Shown: in pieces, positions 54,883-63,965 of the stretch
How positions within the stretch are numbered: position 1 is the first letter of the stretch
How the letters are laid out: the number at the start of each line of letters is the position of its first letter
NCBI GenBank assembly: GCA_964525945.1
Contig: CAZGKX010000005.1
Coordinates: 1 to 64,000 of the forward strand
Length of the DNA stretch: 64,000 bases
Direction: 5' to 3'
DNA from: CAZGKX01 sp964525945
GTDB lineage: Bacteria > Pseudomonadota > Gammaproteobacteria > Legionellales > Legionellaceae
Made by a program: the position numbers and the translations under genes
The notes under the pieces: generated by a model
What the model was told of the DNA's origin: nothing
Seen by the model: only the letters and a program-made list of their open reading frames with translations
Database searches by the model: none

Positions 54883-56325
54883 ATGTCGGAAGCAGCTGAC
54901 CTCGTTCCTGGTTTGGACTTACTTTTTTTTAAAAAAGCCCCGCCCCTTTTCAACGATCGCCCCTATCTTATTGCTCGAAATGCATTGCGGGTGTTGATGA
55001 TGGGTTGGCAAGATCCTGCGCATTGGGCGGGTTTAATCTCCTGGCGGACGTTTAAAGCTGTTTTTTTACAGCGTGATCCATTGTTGTTGCGTGCCATGCG
55101 GGTCGCTTTTCAAGAAGGGTTTTATAATCTTTACCATGAGCTTAAAACGAAATGTTCGATTGAAGAGCATCAACAGCAAGTGAACTTTTATTTAAGCAAT
55201 TGCTTGAGTGTATTGCCTTTTGCTGATATCGCCCCTCATCACACCTTTAAAATTCCTCAGTGCATTGATGGGGTATGGGAATTGGTCGAGTACCGTGTTG
55301 TTCCCATCGAGTTAACACCCACCCATGGTGTAGACAAATTATTCCTGAATGACAGCGATCGTGTTTTTGCGTATGGATTAGAGCCCATGGACAATGCCAA
55401 TGCTGAACCGCATTTGATCTTTATGGGCACGACATACCCGGCAGGCCAAGGTTTTGTGACTCAAGTTTGCAGTGATGTAAAAAACGAAACACCTGGCGCG
55501 TGGTTATACCGCAGCGGTCGGCAACGTATTTCAGACTGGTTGGATCGACAGTCTAAAAAAACGCACGTTTGTGGTATGAGCCTGGGCGGATCATTGTCGT
55601 TGTTATTGGCCATGGACCAAGGTGAAAAATTATCACGGGTTGATGCCCTCAATCCGCCCGGTTTGATGGAGACATGGTTTTCAGATCCTTATGACAATTG
55701 GGACGATTGCCCTGCACAACCTGACGTTTTTATACAAAAACAAGGCAATGACCCTGTCTCTGCCTTCGGGTATTGGAAGCCAGAATGGCGAGTTTTTCAT
55801 GTGATTCCACCTCCGGATAAACAGGGGCCAAATGGCTTTGCTGATCATGCTCTAAACTACGCGGGTTTTGCTGAAACCCAATTCATTGAGATCGATGTTG
55901 AACAAGAAAATCAACAACGTCACACACGTAACCGTTGGGTTTATGGGGTTGGACGAGGGCTCTTGTATTGGTTGTTTATGGTTCCATCTCGTTATCTGGT
56001 CTTGTCTGCGCTGCGTGTGATTTGGGAGCATAAATTAATGTTGGTCACCGCGGTGGGTGTCGCTTTGTTATTTCCTTATTTGCCCGCAATTCCCGCCACC
56101 CTTGCTGTTGGGGCTGTGGCCATCACCTTCGCGGCCTATGCGCTGTATAAATTAGCGTTAGGGGGGCAAATTTTGCTGGGTGTTAATCAGGTACATCCCC
56201 CGCAGTGCCATCAATCTGTTTTCAAATTGGACGTCAATGACATTGCGTTTGACCAAGATGAGAATGGCTCCACTGAGCCGCGAGCGGCAGACAACGAAAA
56301 ATTAACTTTTTCCAGGTTCCTTTAA
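54883..56325 (+). CDS. Alpha/beta hydrolase-like membrane-anchored protein (lipase-like)
   Basis: 480 residues. A G-x-S-x-G nucleophile elbow is at VCGMSLGGSLSLLLAMD (Ser near 232); later segments FGYWKPEWRVFHV and GFADHALNYAG may supply the acid and base. Two to three transmembrane helices lie near residues 360-425, followed by an acidic tail. The ATG at 54883 is preferred to that at 54841, which sits inside a TATAAT-like promoter element. Known Legionellales phospholipase-type proteins have similar layouts; the substrate is unknown. Confidence 0.65.
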   Translation: MSEAADLVPGLDLLFFKKAPPLFNDRPYLIARNALRVLMMGWQDPAHWAGLISWRTFKAVFLQRDPLLLRAMRVAFQEGFYNLYHELKTKCSIEEHQQQVNFYLSNCLSVLPFADIAPHHTFKIPQCIDGVWELVEYRVVPIELTPTHGVDKLFLNDSDRVFAYGLEPMDNANAEPHLIFMGTTYPAGQGFVTQVCSDVKNETPGAWLYRSGRQRISDWLDRQSKKTHVCGMSLGGSLSLLLAMDQGEKLSRVDALNPPGLMETWFSDPYDNWDDCPAQPDVFIQKQGNDPVSAFGYWKPEWRVFHVIPPPDKQGPNGFADHALNYAGFAETQFIEIDVEQENQQRHTRNRWVYGVGRGLLYWLFMVPSRYLVLSALRVIWEHKLMLVTAVGVALLFPYLPAIPATLAVGAVAITFAAYALYKLALGGQILLGVNQVHPPQCHQSVFKLDVNDIAFDQDENGSTEPRAADNEKLTFSRFL

Positions 56326-56386
56326 TCCTAGACATCACCACCATTAACGGCTAGCATTCAAACTATTGTTCAAGTGTGTTGGCCAA

Positions 56387-57382
56387 ATGTACCCTTTAAT
56401 ACGCTCATTGTTATTTGCCCTTGACGAAGAAACAGCCCATCATCTGAGTTTATCGGCCTTGCGTTTTTTGCCAAAATCCTTGTTTCCTGCAATACCTTCA
56501 AAACCTGTTACAGCTATGGGGTTAACCTTCCCGCATCCTATTGGATTGGCCGCAGGATTGGATAAAAATGGTGAATACCTCGGGGCATTGGCAAAACTTG
56601 GTTTTGCTTTTATTGAAGTCGGCACGGTGACTCCTCGCCCACAAGCTGGTAACCCTAAACCACGGTTGTTTCGAATACCCGATGCGCAAGCCCTCATTAA
56701 TCGCATGGGGTTCAATAACCAGGGGGTTGATGCGTTGCTGCACAATATTAAAAAAGCCGCTTATCAGGGTGTCTTGGGCATTAACATTGGTAAAAATAAA
56801 GACACCCCGTTGGACAAGGCGGTGGACGACTATGTGCATTGTTTGAGAAAAGTTTATGCGGTTGCTTCTTACATAACCATCAACATCTCTTCACCCAATA
56901 CCCCTGATTTACGGCAGCTCCAGCAAGACACTTATTTTAGCGATCTCATCAAACAACTTTGCCAAGAACAACTGCATTTAGCGGATCGTTACCAACGCGA
57001 TATCCCTTTGGTTGTCAAAATTTCTCCAGATGAATCGGAAGAAACCTTAAAAAGAATGGCAGACACCATCGTTGCACATGGCATCCAGGGTATTGTTGCA
57101 ACCAATACCACCTGTGATCGAGATAGGGTTGCTGATAAGCCTTACGGTCATGCAGCAGTGGGGCTCCGGGGGGCGCCACTTTTGAGCCGTTCCACGCACT
57201 GTTTGCAGGTGTTGAAAAGCATCGTGGGCAACACGGTGACATTGATTGGAGCGGGTGGCATCGATCACCCGGATGCTGCTCGCCAAAAATTTGCAGCTGG
57301 CGCGTCTTTGTTGCAAGTGTATACTGGGCTCGTATACCAGGGCCCTGAATTAATAAAGCGTTTGGTGGAGATAGCATGTTAA
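56387..57382 (+). CDS. pyrD: Dihydroorotate dehydrogenase (quinone), class 2
   Basis: 331 residues; oxidises dihydroorotate with membrane quinone in pyrimidine synthesis. The N-terminal helical quinone tunnel (MYPLIRSLLFALDEETAHH), IGLAAGLDKNGEYL, and NISSPNTPDLRQLQ with the class 2 catalytic serine are present. Start ATG 56387 matches the family; a TTG at 56366 is unlikely. Overlaps the next gene by 7 bases. Confidence 0.95.
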   Translation: MYPLIRSLLFALDEETAHHLSLSALRFLPKSLFPAIPSKPVTAMGLTFPHPIGLAAGLDKNGEYLGALAKLGFAFIEVGTVTPRPQAGNPKPRLFRIPDAQALINRMGFNNQGVDALLHNIKKAAYQGVLGINIGKNKDTPLDKAVDDYVHCLRKVYAVASYITINISSPNTPDLRQLQQDTYFSDLIKQLCQEQLHLADRYQRDIPLVVKISPDESEETLKRMADTIVAHGIQGIVATNTTCDRDRVADKPYGHAAVGLRGAPLLSRSTHCLQVLKSIVGNTVTLIGAGGIDHPDAARQKFAAGASLLQVYTGLVYQGPELIKRLVEIAC

Positions 57383-58200
57383 AAAGATGCGTTTTTTTGA
57401 TGTCCTGCTGGGTCGTTGGTCTCGTGCACGCTGCGCATGTACCGGCCGAATTGTTGTACCAAGGGCAACCGATAGACCCCCTTTGTTTTGGCGAATTGGC
57501 AGCAACACATGTCCGTGTTGATTTAAAAAAATGCGGCATACATGCGCAAGTTAAGGGCAAAAAACTGGCAGGTTACCCGCCTTTGCTTGCCAAAGGGTTT
57601 GTTGGCTATAATTACACCTATAAAATCAATGATTCGGTTGATTTGCATGGTTACAGCTACTACAACGTTTTAAGCCGTAAAAACAATTCTTTTGTTATCC
57701 AAACCATCAACAATGGGGGTGGTACCGGTGATCTCTCGTCCTTGAGTGTGGTGACACGCCAAGGTGATGCTTTAAACATAACGGTTCTCAACGCGGGTGA
57801 TCGCTGCAACCATGGCATTGAACGAATCACTCATAAGCAAGGAAATGGTGTTGACGACTTGATCTACAGTGTCAAGCTAACGTCTTACGATGTATTAATG
57901 ATGGCTGATCCAACACTGCCTATAAAAGCATTTGACGATCTTGAAGACTGTGCTATCTGTTGCAAAGCCATGGCTGTTTATCAACGTCCCATGCATAAAG
58001 ATTTATCCCAGGAACAATTGTTGTACATTAACTTTAACGCTTTTCCCCAAGAAGCAAACAATGCAACCTCTCCTCAAAAATACCAAACCTGCTTTAATAA
58101 CTTGTTTTTAAGTTACCTAAATATCGGCAAAAAAACGTTAAATAGAGCTCAATTGGCGGAATTTGCGCGAGCATTCAAACGCCAATGCATGGAGTCATGA
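57376..58200 (+). CDS. Secreted cysteine-rich protein, unknown function
   Basis: 274 residues with a signal peptide (KRCVFLMSCWVVGLVHAAH). The mature protein has about nine cysteines, including a C-x2-C-C cluster (DCAICCKAM) near residue 195, suggesting disulfides. The middle has repeated Asn/Gly-rich beta-type segments (TINNGGGTGDLSSL). I recognise no family. Start overlaps pyrD, so it may be cotranscribed. Confidence 0.65.
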   Translation: MLKRCVFLMSCWVVGLVHAAHVPAELLYQGQPIDPLCFGELAATHVRVDLKKCGIHAQVKGKKLAGYPPLLAKGFVGYNYTYKINDSVDLHGYSYYNVLSRKNNSFVIQTINNGGGTGDLSSLSVVTRQGDALNITVLNAGDRCNHGIERITHKQGNGVDDLIYSVKLTSYDVLMMADPTLPIKAFDDLEDCAICCKAMAVYQRPMHKDLSQEQLLYINFNAFPQEANNATSPQKYQTCFNNLFLSYLNIGKKTLNRAQLAEFARAFKRQCMES

Positions 58201-58261
58201 TTTGAGCTCTCGTTGTATTTGTTCAGAGCCGCTGCGAAAATAAATTTATTGCGCAATATGA

Positions 58262-58290
58262 TTTACTTTTTGTCTATTAGGTGCTAAAAT
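58262..58290 (+). promoter_or_regulatory. Promoter for the gene at 58328
   Basis: TTTACT (58262-58267), 17-base spacer, extended -10 TGC-TAAAAT (58285-58290), the same -10 form as before the secreted protein at 45659. Confidence 0.55.
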
Positions 58291-58327
58291 AAACATTCTT
58301 GTCCGTCTTGAACAGGATTGTTGAACG

Positions 58328-59545
58328 ATGAAAAATTTACTGCGGGGCTTATTAGATGCATACGATAGCATAGGACATGTTGCGTCCTATGGAGATACTC
58401 CTTTCAAAGAACATATACTTATCACTCGAATTCGAAACAACAGCCATGATTTAACGGAGCAAAATATTGTTGATTTTATGAAAGTTCGTTCAAATTCTTC
58501 CGATTTGCTGGCTTATTTTATTGAAACAAACAGCACCCGTGGCATCGATGCCTATTTTGCGTTACTCAACCATTTACCAAATCAACAGGCACAAGACGTC
58601 CTGCATACTTTTATGAACCCTCTCGTTCTCTATAGAGGATTTTCACCCTATCGGTATCGTTTTACAAGTTTTCAATATGCAGTGGACAAATTGCTGTTGC
58701 TCCCTAGCGATATTTTCTCTAACGCTCAAAAATCGTCCTTAATTACTTCACAAATTACTTCACATTTTCATATACTGGTTGTGGATGGTGGCTTGCATGC
58801 CGGATGTTTAAATTTTTTAACTCATTTGTCATCTGAAGAAAAACGCGCCATGCTGGCAGAAAGCCGAAAACAAGTGAATGGTAATGGGACGTGCCACGTC
58901 AGTTTTTTATCGCAAGTGTTATTTTATTATTTGAATCAAAGAAAATACACAGCTGCAGCCCCTAGCGATTTATTAATAACTGTTTTAAACTTCATGCGAG
59001 AGGCAAACGATGATGAACTGAACTATCAACTCATGGAGGAGGCAACAACGTTATATAATGGCCATTTGGTAAACAATCATCGGATGTGGAGTCGGGCGTT
59101 TAGTGCTCAATTTCAAGATAATTGTGAAGTTAGAATGCAATTTTATAAAATGGGGCTTACGGCCAATGCCTATTATTATCAACAACAAGCTTTACACAGT
59201 CCAACCGAATACTATAAAACCATGGCCACGACCCTTCTCCAATTGCGAGAGGATTTAGAGAATGACACATTATCTTCTAAGCAAAAAGCGCAGTGTTGTA
59301 AACAGGTCATTTCGACATTGAGTGCGCAATGGGATGTTGATAATATCATGCGCAATATCGTATTGGTTTTGGCGACAGGATTCCTTGCATTAGCAGCATT
59401 AGCAGCAAAAAATGTGGTTCGCTACGTTGAAGGCAAACAATTAAGACTGTTCCAATTATCTCAGGCTCCCCTTACAATCAGTCGTGTGATTGTGGAGGAC
59501 TTGGATGCGAATGGCTTTGAGCCTAAGGCTGCTATAGCGTACTAA
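58328..59545 (+). CDS. Hypothetical 405-aa protein with C-terminal membrane helix
   Basis: Mostly helical soluble protein (KNLLRGLLDAYDSIGHVASYG at the start) with one transmembrane helix near residues 342-360 (NIVLVLATGFLALAALAA) and a 40-residue tail ending NGFEPKAAIAY. No signal peptide and no recognised domain. The layout, a long helical domain plus late TM and short polar tail, is like that of other proteins in this window that I regard as effector-like. No RBS is strong. Confidence 0.6.
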   Translation: MKNLLRGLLDAYDSIGHVASYGDTPFKEHILITRIRNNSHDLTEQNIVDFMKVRSNSSDLLAYFIETNSTRGIDAYFALLNHLPNQQAQDVLHTFMNPLVLYRGFSPYRYRFTSFQYAVDKLLLLPSDIFSNAQKSSLITSQITSHFHILVVDGGLHAGCLNFLTHLSSEEKRAMLAESRKQVNGNGTCHVSFLSQVLFYYLNQRKYTAAAPSDLLITVLNFMREANDDELNYQLMEEATTLYNGHLVNNHRMWSRAFSAQFQDNCEVRMQFYKMGLTANAYYYQQQALHSPTEYYKTMATTLLQLREDLENDTLSSKQKAQCCKQVISTLSAQWDVDNIMRNIVLVLATGFLALAALAAKNVVRYVEGKQLRLFQLSQAPLTISRVIVEDLDANGFEPKAAIAY

Positions 59546-59570
59546 GGCGCCCGTCGTTTGTTGCAACGCG

Positions 59571-59610
59571 AACGCGGCAAGAAGAGTCAATAAATTGCTC
59601 TTGTCGCGTT
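59571..59610 (+). terminator. Imperfect terminator hairpin
   Basis: AACGCG-x-CAAGA...AGAG at 59571-59586 pairs with CTCTTG-x-CGCGTT at 59598-59610. It follows the 405-residue gene and has no long T-run. Confidence 0.4.
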
Positions 59611-59698
59611 AATCACATACCAATCTGAAGCATTTTTTGATACAATCGCGCGAAACATTGACTCATGCCTACATTGCATCCCTTGCCAAGGAGTTACC

Positions 59699-60967
59699 TT
59701 GACTGACTCATGTGTTGTCAATCAGAGCGAAACACTGCTCCATCGGGCGTACCTGCCCTGGTTTGTTTGTCTCTCAGCAGGGCTGTTTTTTTTCTATGAG
59801 TTTTTTCAACTTAATTTATTTGATGTGATCAACCAACCGCTGCGTGCAGCATTTCATATCAATGCTGCGCAATTAAGTTGGATGTCCAGCACTTATATTT
59901 GGGCCAATGTGCTGTTTCTTTTGCCCGCTGGTGTCATCCTTGATCGCTACTCGACGCGCGCCATTATTTTAATGGCCATGTTCATTTGTGTGGTGGGCAC
60001 CTTGGGTTTTGCGTTGACAGAGTCTTTTTTATGGGGTGCTTTTTTCCATTCCCTGACAGGCGCTGGCAATGCATTTTGTTTTTTATCTTGCGTTGTGCTT
60101 GTTTCCCGTTGGTTTCCGCCGCGTCGCCAAGCGTTGGTACTCGGCTGCATTGTCACTTTAGCCTTTATTGGTGGGATGGTGGCGCATACACCCTTGGTGT
60201 ATTTAAATGAGCATTTTGGCTGGCGGCATGCCTTATTAATTGACAGTGCCTTTGGTGTTATTATTTTTTTCTGGATCTATTTTACGGTTCAAAATAACAG
60301 CAGGGTTGAGGTACGCCATCCGCACCAACGCAATATATGGGCAGATTTTAGTGCTGCATTTAAAAATAAACAAAATTGGTTGGCAGGTTTTTACACGTCT
60401 TGTTTGAATTTGCCCATTATGGTGCTTTGTGCACTTTGGGGCGCGAGTTATTTGAAGATTGTGCATCATTTGAATGAAATGACGGCCAGTAATATCATCA
60501 GCTTGGTGTTTTTGGGAAGTATCTTTGGCTGCCCTTTGGTGGGTTGGATGTCTGACAGTTTGGGGCGACGTAAACCCATCATGATCGCAGGCGCGATTGC
60601 GACGTTGTTATGCCTGTTGCCATTGTTCATGGCCAGTGCGCTTTCTGAATGGAGTTTAGGGTTTATCTTTTTTGCGTTGGGATTTTTTACCAGCGCGCAG
60701 GTGGTTGGTTATCCGCTGATTGCAGAAAGCAATTCCAGTGCCAATACGGGCGCTGCTACCGGTTTTGCTTCTGTTATTATCATGGGCGGCGGAGGCGTTG
60801 GGCAAGTGTTGTTCGGTTTGTTGATGCAGCACCATGCGGGGGTGGTTAATCACTCCTATAGTGCTGTTGATTTTCAATTTGCAATGTGGATGTTTCCGAT
60901 TTCAATCCTCATGGCATTGGTGGTTATTATATTGGCGCGTGAAACGTATTGTAAGCGTTATGACTAG
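59699..60967 (+). CDS. MFS transporter 1
   Basis: 422 residues, TTG start 6 bases after GGAG. Twelve predicted helices; motif A-like loop AGVILDRYSTRA and the repeated version GWMSDSLGRRK in the second half. It resembles the next gene (LFFFYEFFQLN/LFFFYEFIQGN in helix 1), so they are tandem paralogues. The Legionella Pht transporters, which import amino acids and nucleosides, are similar in form; next to deoB a nucleoside substrate is a reasonable guess. Confidence 0.85.
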   Translation: MTDSCVVNQSETLLHRAYLPWFVCLSAGLFFFYEFFQLNLFDVINQPLRAAFHINAAQLSWMSSTYIWANVLFLLPAGVILDRYSTRAIILMAMFICVVGTLGFALTESFLWGAFFHSLTGAGNAFCFLSCVVLVSRWFPPRRQALVLGCIVTLAFIGGMVAHTPLVYLNEHFGWRHALLIDSAFGVIIFFWIYFTVQNNSRVEVRHPHQRNIWADFSAAFKNKQNWLAGFYTSCLNLPIMVLCALWGASYLKIVHHLNEMTASNIISLVFLGSIFGCPLVGWMSDSLGRRKPIMIAGAIATLLCLLPLFMASALSEWSLGFIFFALGFFTSAQVVGYPLIAESNSSANTGAATGFASVIIMGGGGVGQVLFGLLMQHHAGVVNHSYSAVDFQFAMWMFPISILMALVVIILARETYCKRYD

Positions 60968-60973
60968 GAATTT

Positions 60974-60997
60974 TACCGAATTATGATCGATTCGGTA
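60974..60997 (+). terminator. Weak hairpin between the two MFS genes
   Basis: TACCGAAT pairs with ATTCGGTA around an 8-base loop (60974-60997), followed by TTTAG. It may attenuate read-through. Confidence 0.35.
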
Positions 60998-61021
60998 TTT
61001 AGCTAAGCTGAAGGAGCTTGT

Positions 61022-62318
61022 ATGCAAATGGTTGAAGAATACCAAGGAGTGGGTTCCGTAAAAACACCATTGTTGATGCCGTGGGTGATCTGCATCGTTG
61101 CGTCATTGTTTTTCTTTTATGAGTTTATTCAAGGAAATATGTTTGCTTCAATTGCCGATAATATCATGCAAGATTTCCGCATCCAAGCAGATAAAATGAC
61201 TTATTTATCAAGCATTTACTATGCTTCCAATGTATTGTTTCTTTTTGTGGCGGGAATGATTCTGGATCGTTTTTCTCCGAAAAAAACCATTGTTGTGGCC
61301 ATGCTGCTTTGTGTTTCCAGCACCTTTATTTTGGCACAAGCCCATTCGTTTTACTTGGCGTTGTTCTGCCGTTTTTTGACAGGCATCGGCAGTGCGTTTT
61401 GTTTCCTCGGCCCTGTCCGCATTGCTTCCCGTTGGTTCTCCTCTAAGCAAATGGCTTTTGTGACAGGCATCGTGGTGACCATTGCGATGACCGGTGGCAT
61501 GTTAGCGCAATACCCTTTGACCAAATTGGTGATTCATTTCGGGTGGCGTACATCGTTAATTATGATCGGTTGGTTAGGTGTGTTGATGATGGTGGCCATG
61601 GTGCTTTGGATTAAAGATGCGCCAGGAAAAATAGAAACAGCGCGCCATCAACTCGGGGTTTTGGCCACCGCTAAAATGGCTTATTTCAATGTTCAAACAA
61701 TACGGGCAGCATTGTATGCCAGCTTAATGAATATGGCTGTGGCAGTGTTTGGTGCCATGATGGGATCGTTGTATTTAATGCAACGGCTCAATATTTCCAA
61801 AGAAAATGCGGCGATGGTCAATTCCATGTTATTTCTTGGTGCTATCATTGGCGGGCCTGTCATGGGGTGGTGCTCTGATAAATTAAATTTGCGTATTTTN
61901 NNNNNNNNNTTTGCCGATGAAAGTAGGGGTTATTGCCTCCTTGGTGACGGTATTGGGTGTTTTATATTTACCGGTTTCATTGCATGAAATGGCCGTTTTA
62001 TTTTTCTTATTGGGTTTTTTTACAGCGTCTCAAATCATCAGCTATGCGTTGGTTGCCGAAAGCAGTTCACCGGCCATGACAGCTACGGCATTAAGCATGG
62101 TGTCTATTCTTACGCAAGGCGGGTATATTCTCTATCAAAATTTATTCAGTGAATTGTTATTATGGCATGGTGAAATGCGGATGGTGGGCAATGTTCCTGT
62201 TTATTCATTTGGTGATTACCAAACGGCTGCTGTTATTTTACCGATCGGATTGTGTTTAGCGTTGTTTGCTATAGTTAAACTTAAAGAGACGCATTGTCGA
62301 AATAAGTTTAATCATTAA
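61022..62318 (+). CDS. MFS transporter 2 (interrupted by an assembly gap)
   Basis: Twelve-helix transporter related to the preceding gene (AGMILDRFSPKK in the motif A position). The gap at 61900-61909 shifts the frame: residues before it are read in one frame and the C-terminal third (from MPMKVGVIASLV) in another, ending at 62318. The 10 Ns are a placeholder, so this is most likely one intact gene and not a pseudogene. RBS AAGGAG. Confidence 0.8.
61900..61909. other. Assembly gap (10 N)
   Basis: Placeholder inside the MFS transporter 2 gene. Confidence 0.99.
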
Positions 62319-62329
62319 GGATAGTTGAA

Positions 62330-63541
62330 ATGAGTGCAGGTCGGGTTTGTGTGTTATTAATGGATTCATTGGGTATTGGTGCGAGCCTTGACGCGCATCA
62401 ATACGGTGATGAAGGGGCCAATACGTTCGTGCATATTTTCGAAGCCTGCCGAGACAATCTGGCTGACTCCAATGCCCGTACAGGACCTTTAACGATCCCA
62501 AATTTAGCAAAATTTGGATTGTACCATGCGGCCGTTGCCAGTTCCGGCTTAAAATTTATTGATTTGTCCACGTGCACCATTCCCACAGGTTTATTCGGCT
62601 ACGCTGTTGAACAAAGCCTTGGCAAAGATACGCCAAGCGGCCATTGGGAATTGGCTGGCGTCCCGGTTATGTCGCCGTGGGGGTATTTTCCAGAAACAGT
62701 GCCTTGTTTTCCAAAAGAATTGATCGATGAATTGATCCAAAAGGCAAAATTGCCTGGCGTATTAGGGGACAAACACGCATCGGGCACCACGATTATCAAA
62801 GAATTGGGTGAAGAACACCTTCGAACAGGCTGTCCCATTGTCTATACCTCGGCGGACAGTGTTTTTCAAATAGCAGCCCACGAACAGCATTTTGGTTTAC
62901 AGCGTTTATATGAAGTGTGTGAAATTGCGCGTGAATTGGTGGATAAATACCAAGTGGGTCGTGTAATAGCCCGGCCTTTTGTCGGTGAAGATGCTTTGTC
63001 TTTTCGCCGCACCGGCAATCGGCGGGATTATGCGACATTGCCTCCCGAACCAACATTGCTTGATTGCCTTAAAAACGCCGGGCGTGATGTGGTGGCAATT
63101 GGCAAGACAGCAGACATTTTTGCCCACCAAGGGATCACGCAAACGGTTAAAGCTGACGGGAATATGGCCTTGTTTGATGCCACGCTCAAGGCCATGCAAA
63201 CGTTAGCGCCGGGTGGCTTGGTGTTTACTAATTTTGTAGATTTTGATTCATCCTACGGCCATCGACGTGATGTTGCGGGCTACGCCCATGCTCTTGAGCA
63301 ATTTGATGCGAGAATTCCAGAATTATATGGCATGCTGCAAGAAAATGATTGCGTCATTATTGCGGCAGATCATGGGTGTGATCCAACGCGACCTGGCTCT
63401 GATCACACACGAGAGCATATCCCGGTTTTGATGTTTGGCCCCCAAGTGCAGAGCCAATTCATTGGGCGGCGTGATACATTTGCCGATGTAGGACAAAGAA
63501 AGATGTATTGTATGTGTTATGGTGCGCCCAAAAACCCTTAA
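62330..63541 (+). CDS. deoB: Phosphopentomutase with an altered C-terminus
   Basis: 403 residues; interconverts (deoxy)ribose-1- and -5-phosphate in nucleoside salvage. Metal-binding LLMDSLGIGA at the N-terminus and IIAADHGCDPTRPGSDHTREH near the end are intact. After RRDTFADVGQ, the point where family members continue with about 18 more residues, the sequence becomes KMYCMCYGAPKNP, out of frame within a zur-like gene. The C-terminal helix is therefore lost at the junction near 63495. Activity may or may not survive. Confidence 0.85.
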   Translation: MSAGRVCVLLMDSLGIGASLDAHQYGDEGANTFVHIFEACRDNLADSNARTGPLTIPNLAKFGLYHAAVASSGLKFIDLSTCTIPTGLFGYAVEQSLGKDTPSGHWELAGVPVMSPWGYFPETVPCFPKELIDELIQKAKLPGVLGDKHASGTTIIKELGEEHLRTGCPIVYTSADSVFQIAAHEQHFGLQRLYEVCEIARELVDKYQVGRVIARPFVGEDALSFRRTGNRRDYATLPPEPTLLDCLKNAGRDVVAIGKTADIFAHQGITQTVKADGNMALFDATLKAMQTLAPGGLVFTNFVDFDSSYGHRRDVAGYAHALEQFDARIPELYGMLQENDCVIIAADHGCDPTRPGSDHTREHIPVLMFGPQVQSQFIGRRDTFADVGQRKMYCMCYGAPKNP

Positions 63542-63861
63542 AAGCGTATGAAATACTCAATGATTTGTTAAAAAGCAAACCCAATGCCACACCGCCAACC
63601 GTTTACCGTGCGTTGGATTTTTTTGCGGCAAAAGCTGTGGTGCATAAAATTGAATCCATTCAATCGTACACGTTGTGTTGTGAACCGGCCAAACAATTGC
63701 CCTCTGAAGTGTTGATGGTGTGCGACACTTGTCATCAAGTCATTGAAATTTATGACGAATTCATGCATCTTTTAGTGGCAAAACTTTCAAAACAGCATGG
63801 TTTTAAAATGAATCAAGGCACCATTGAGTTGAAAGGCCTTTGCCAGTCTTGTAGTGCATAA
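63493..63861 (+). pseudogene. zur: 5'-truncated Zur/Fur-family regulator
   Basis: The remaining 120 or so residues match Zur: KPLKAYEILNDLL, PPTVYRALDFFAAKAVVHKIES, CDTCHQ and the final GLCQSC zinc cysteines. The N-terminal part of the winged helix (normally about 20-30 residues ending in a TP-R-x-x-VL motif) is missing, and in its place the frame runs back into deoB. No ATG with a ribosome site exists; the first start is a TTG at 63508. Reads as the product of a deletion that joined deoB to zur, or an assembly collapse. Confidence 0.7.
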
Positions 63862-63904
63862 TGTATTTTTTTCATGACCGCGGTGGATAAAAATGAAATC
63901 TGCC

Positions 63905-63932
63905 ATTGATTTTTGCATTATTACCCCCATCT
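63905..63932 (+). promoter_or_regulatory. Sigma-32-like promoter of hslV
   Basis: CCCCATCT at 63925-63932 matches the heat-shock -10 consensus CCCCATnT, and ATTGATT (63905-63911) approximates the -35, 13 bases before. hslVU is a heat-shock operon in E. coli. Confidence 0.55.
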
Positions 63933-63965
63933 ACCTTTATATTATTTTTTAGCAAAGGATCTATT

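Noticed and set aside
61022..62318. Frameshifted MFS pseudogene
   Set aside because: The shift coincides exactly with an N gap, so it is an assembly artefact until closed.
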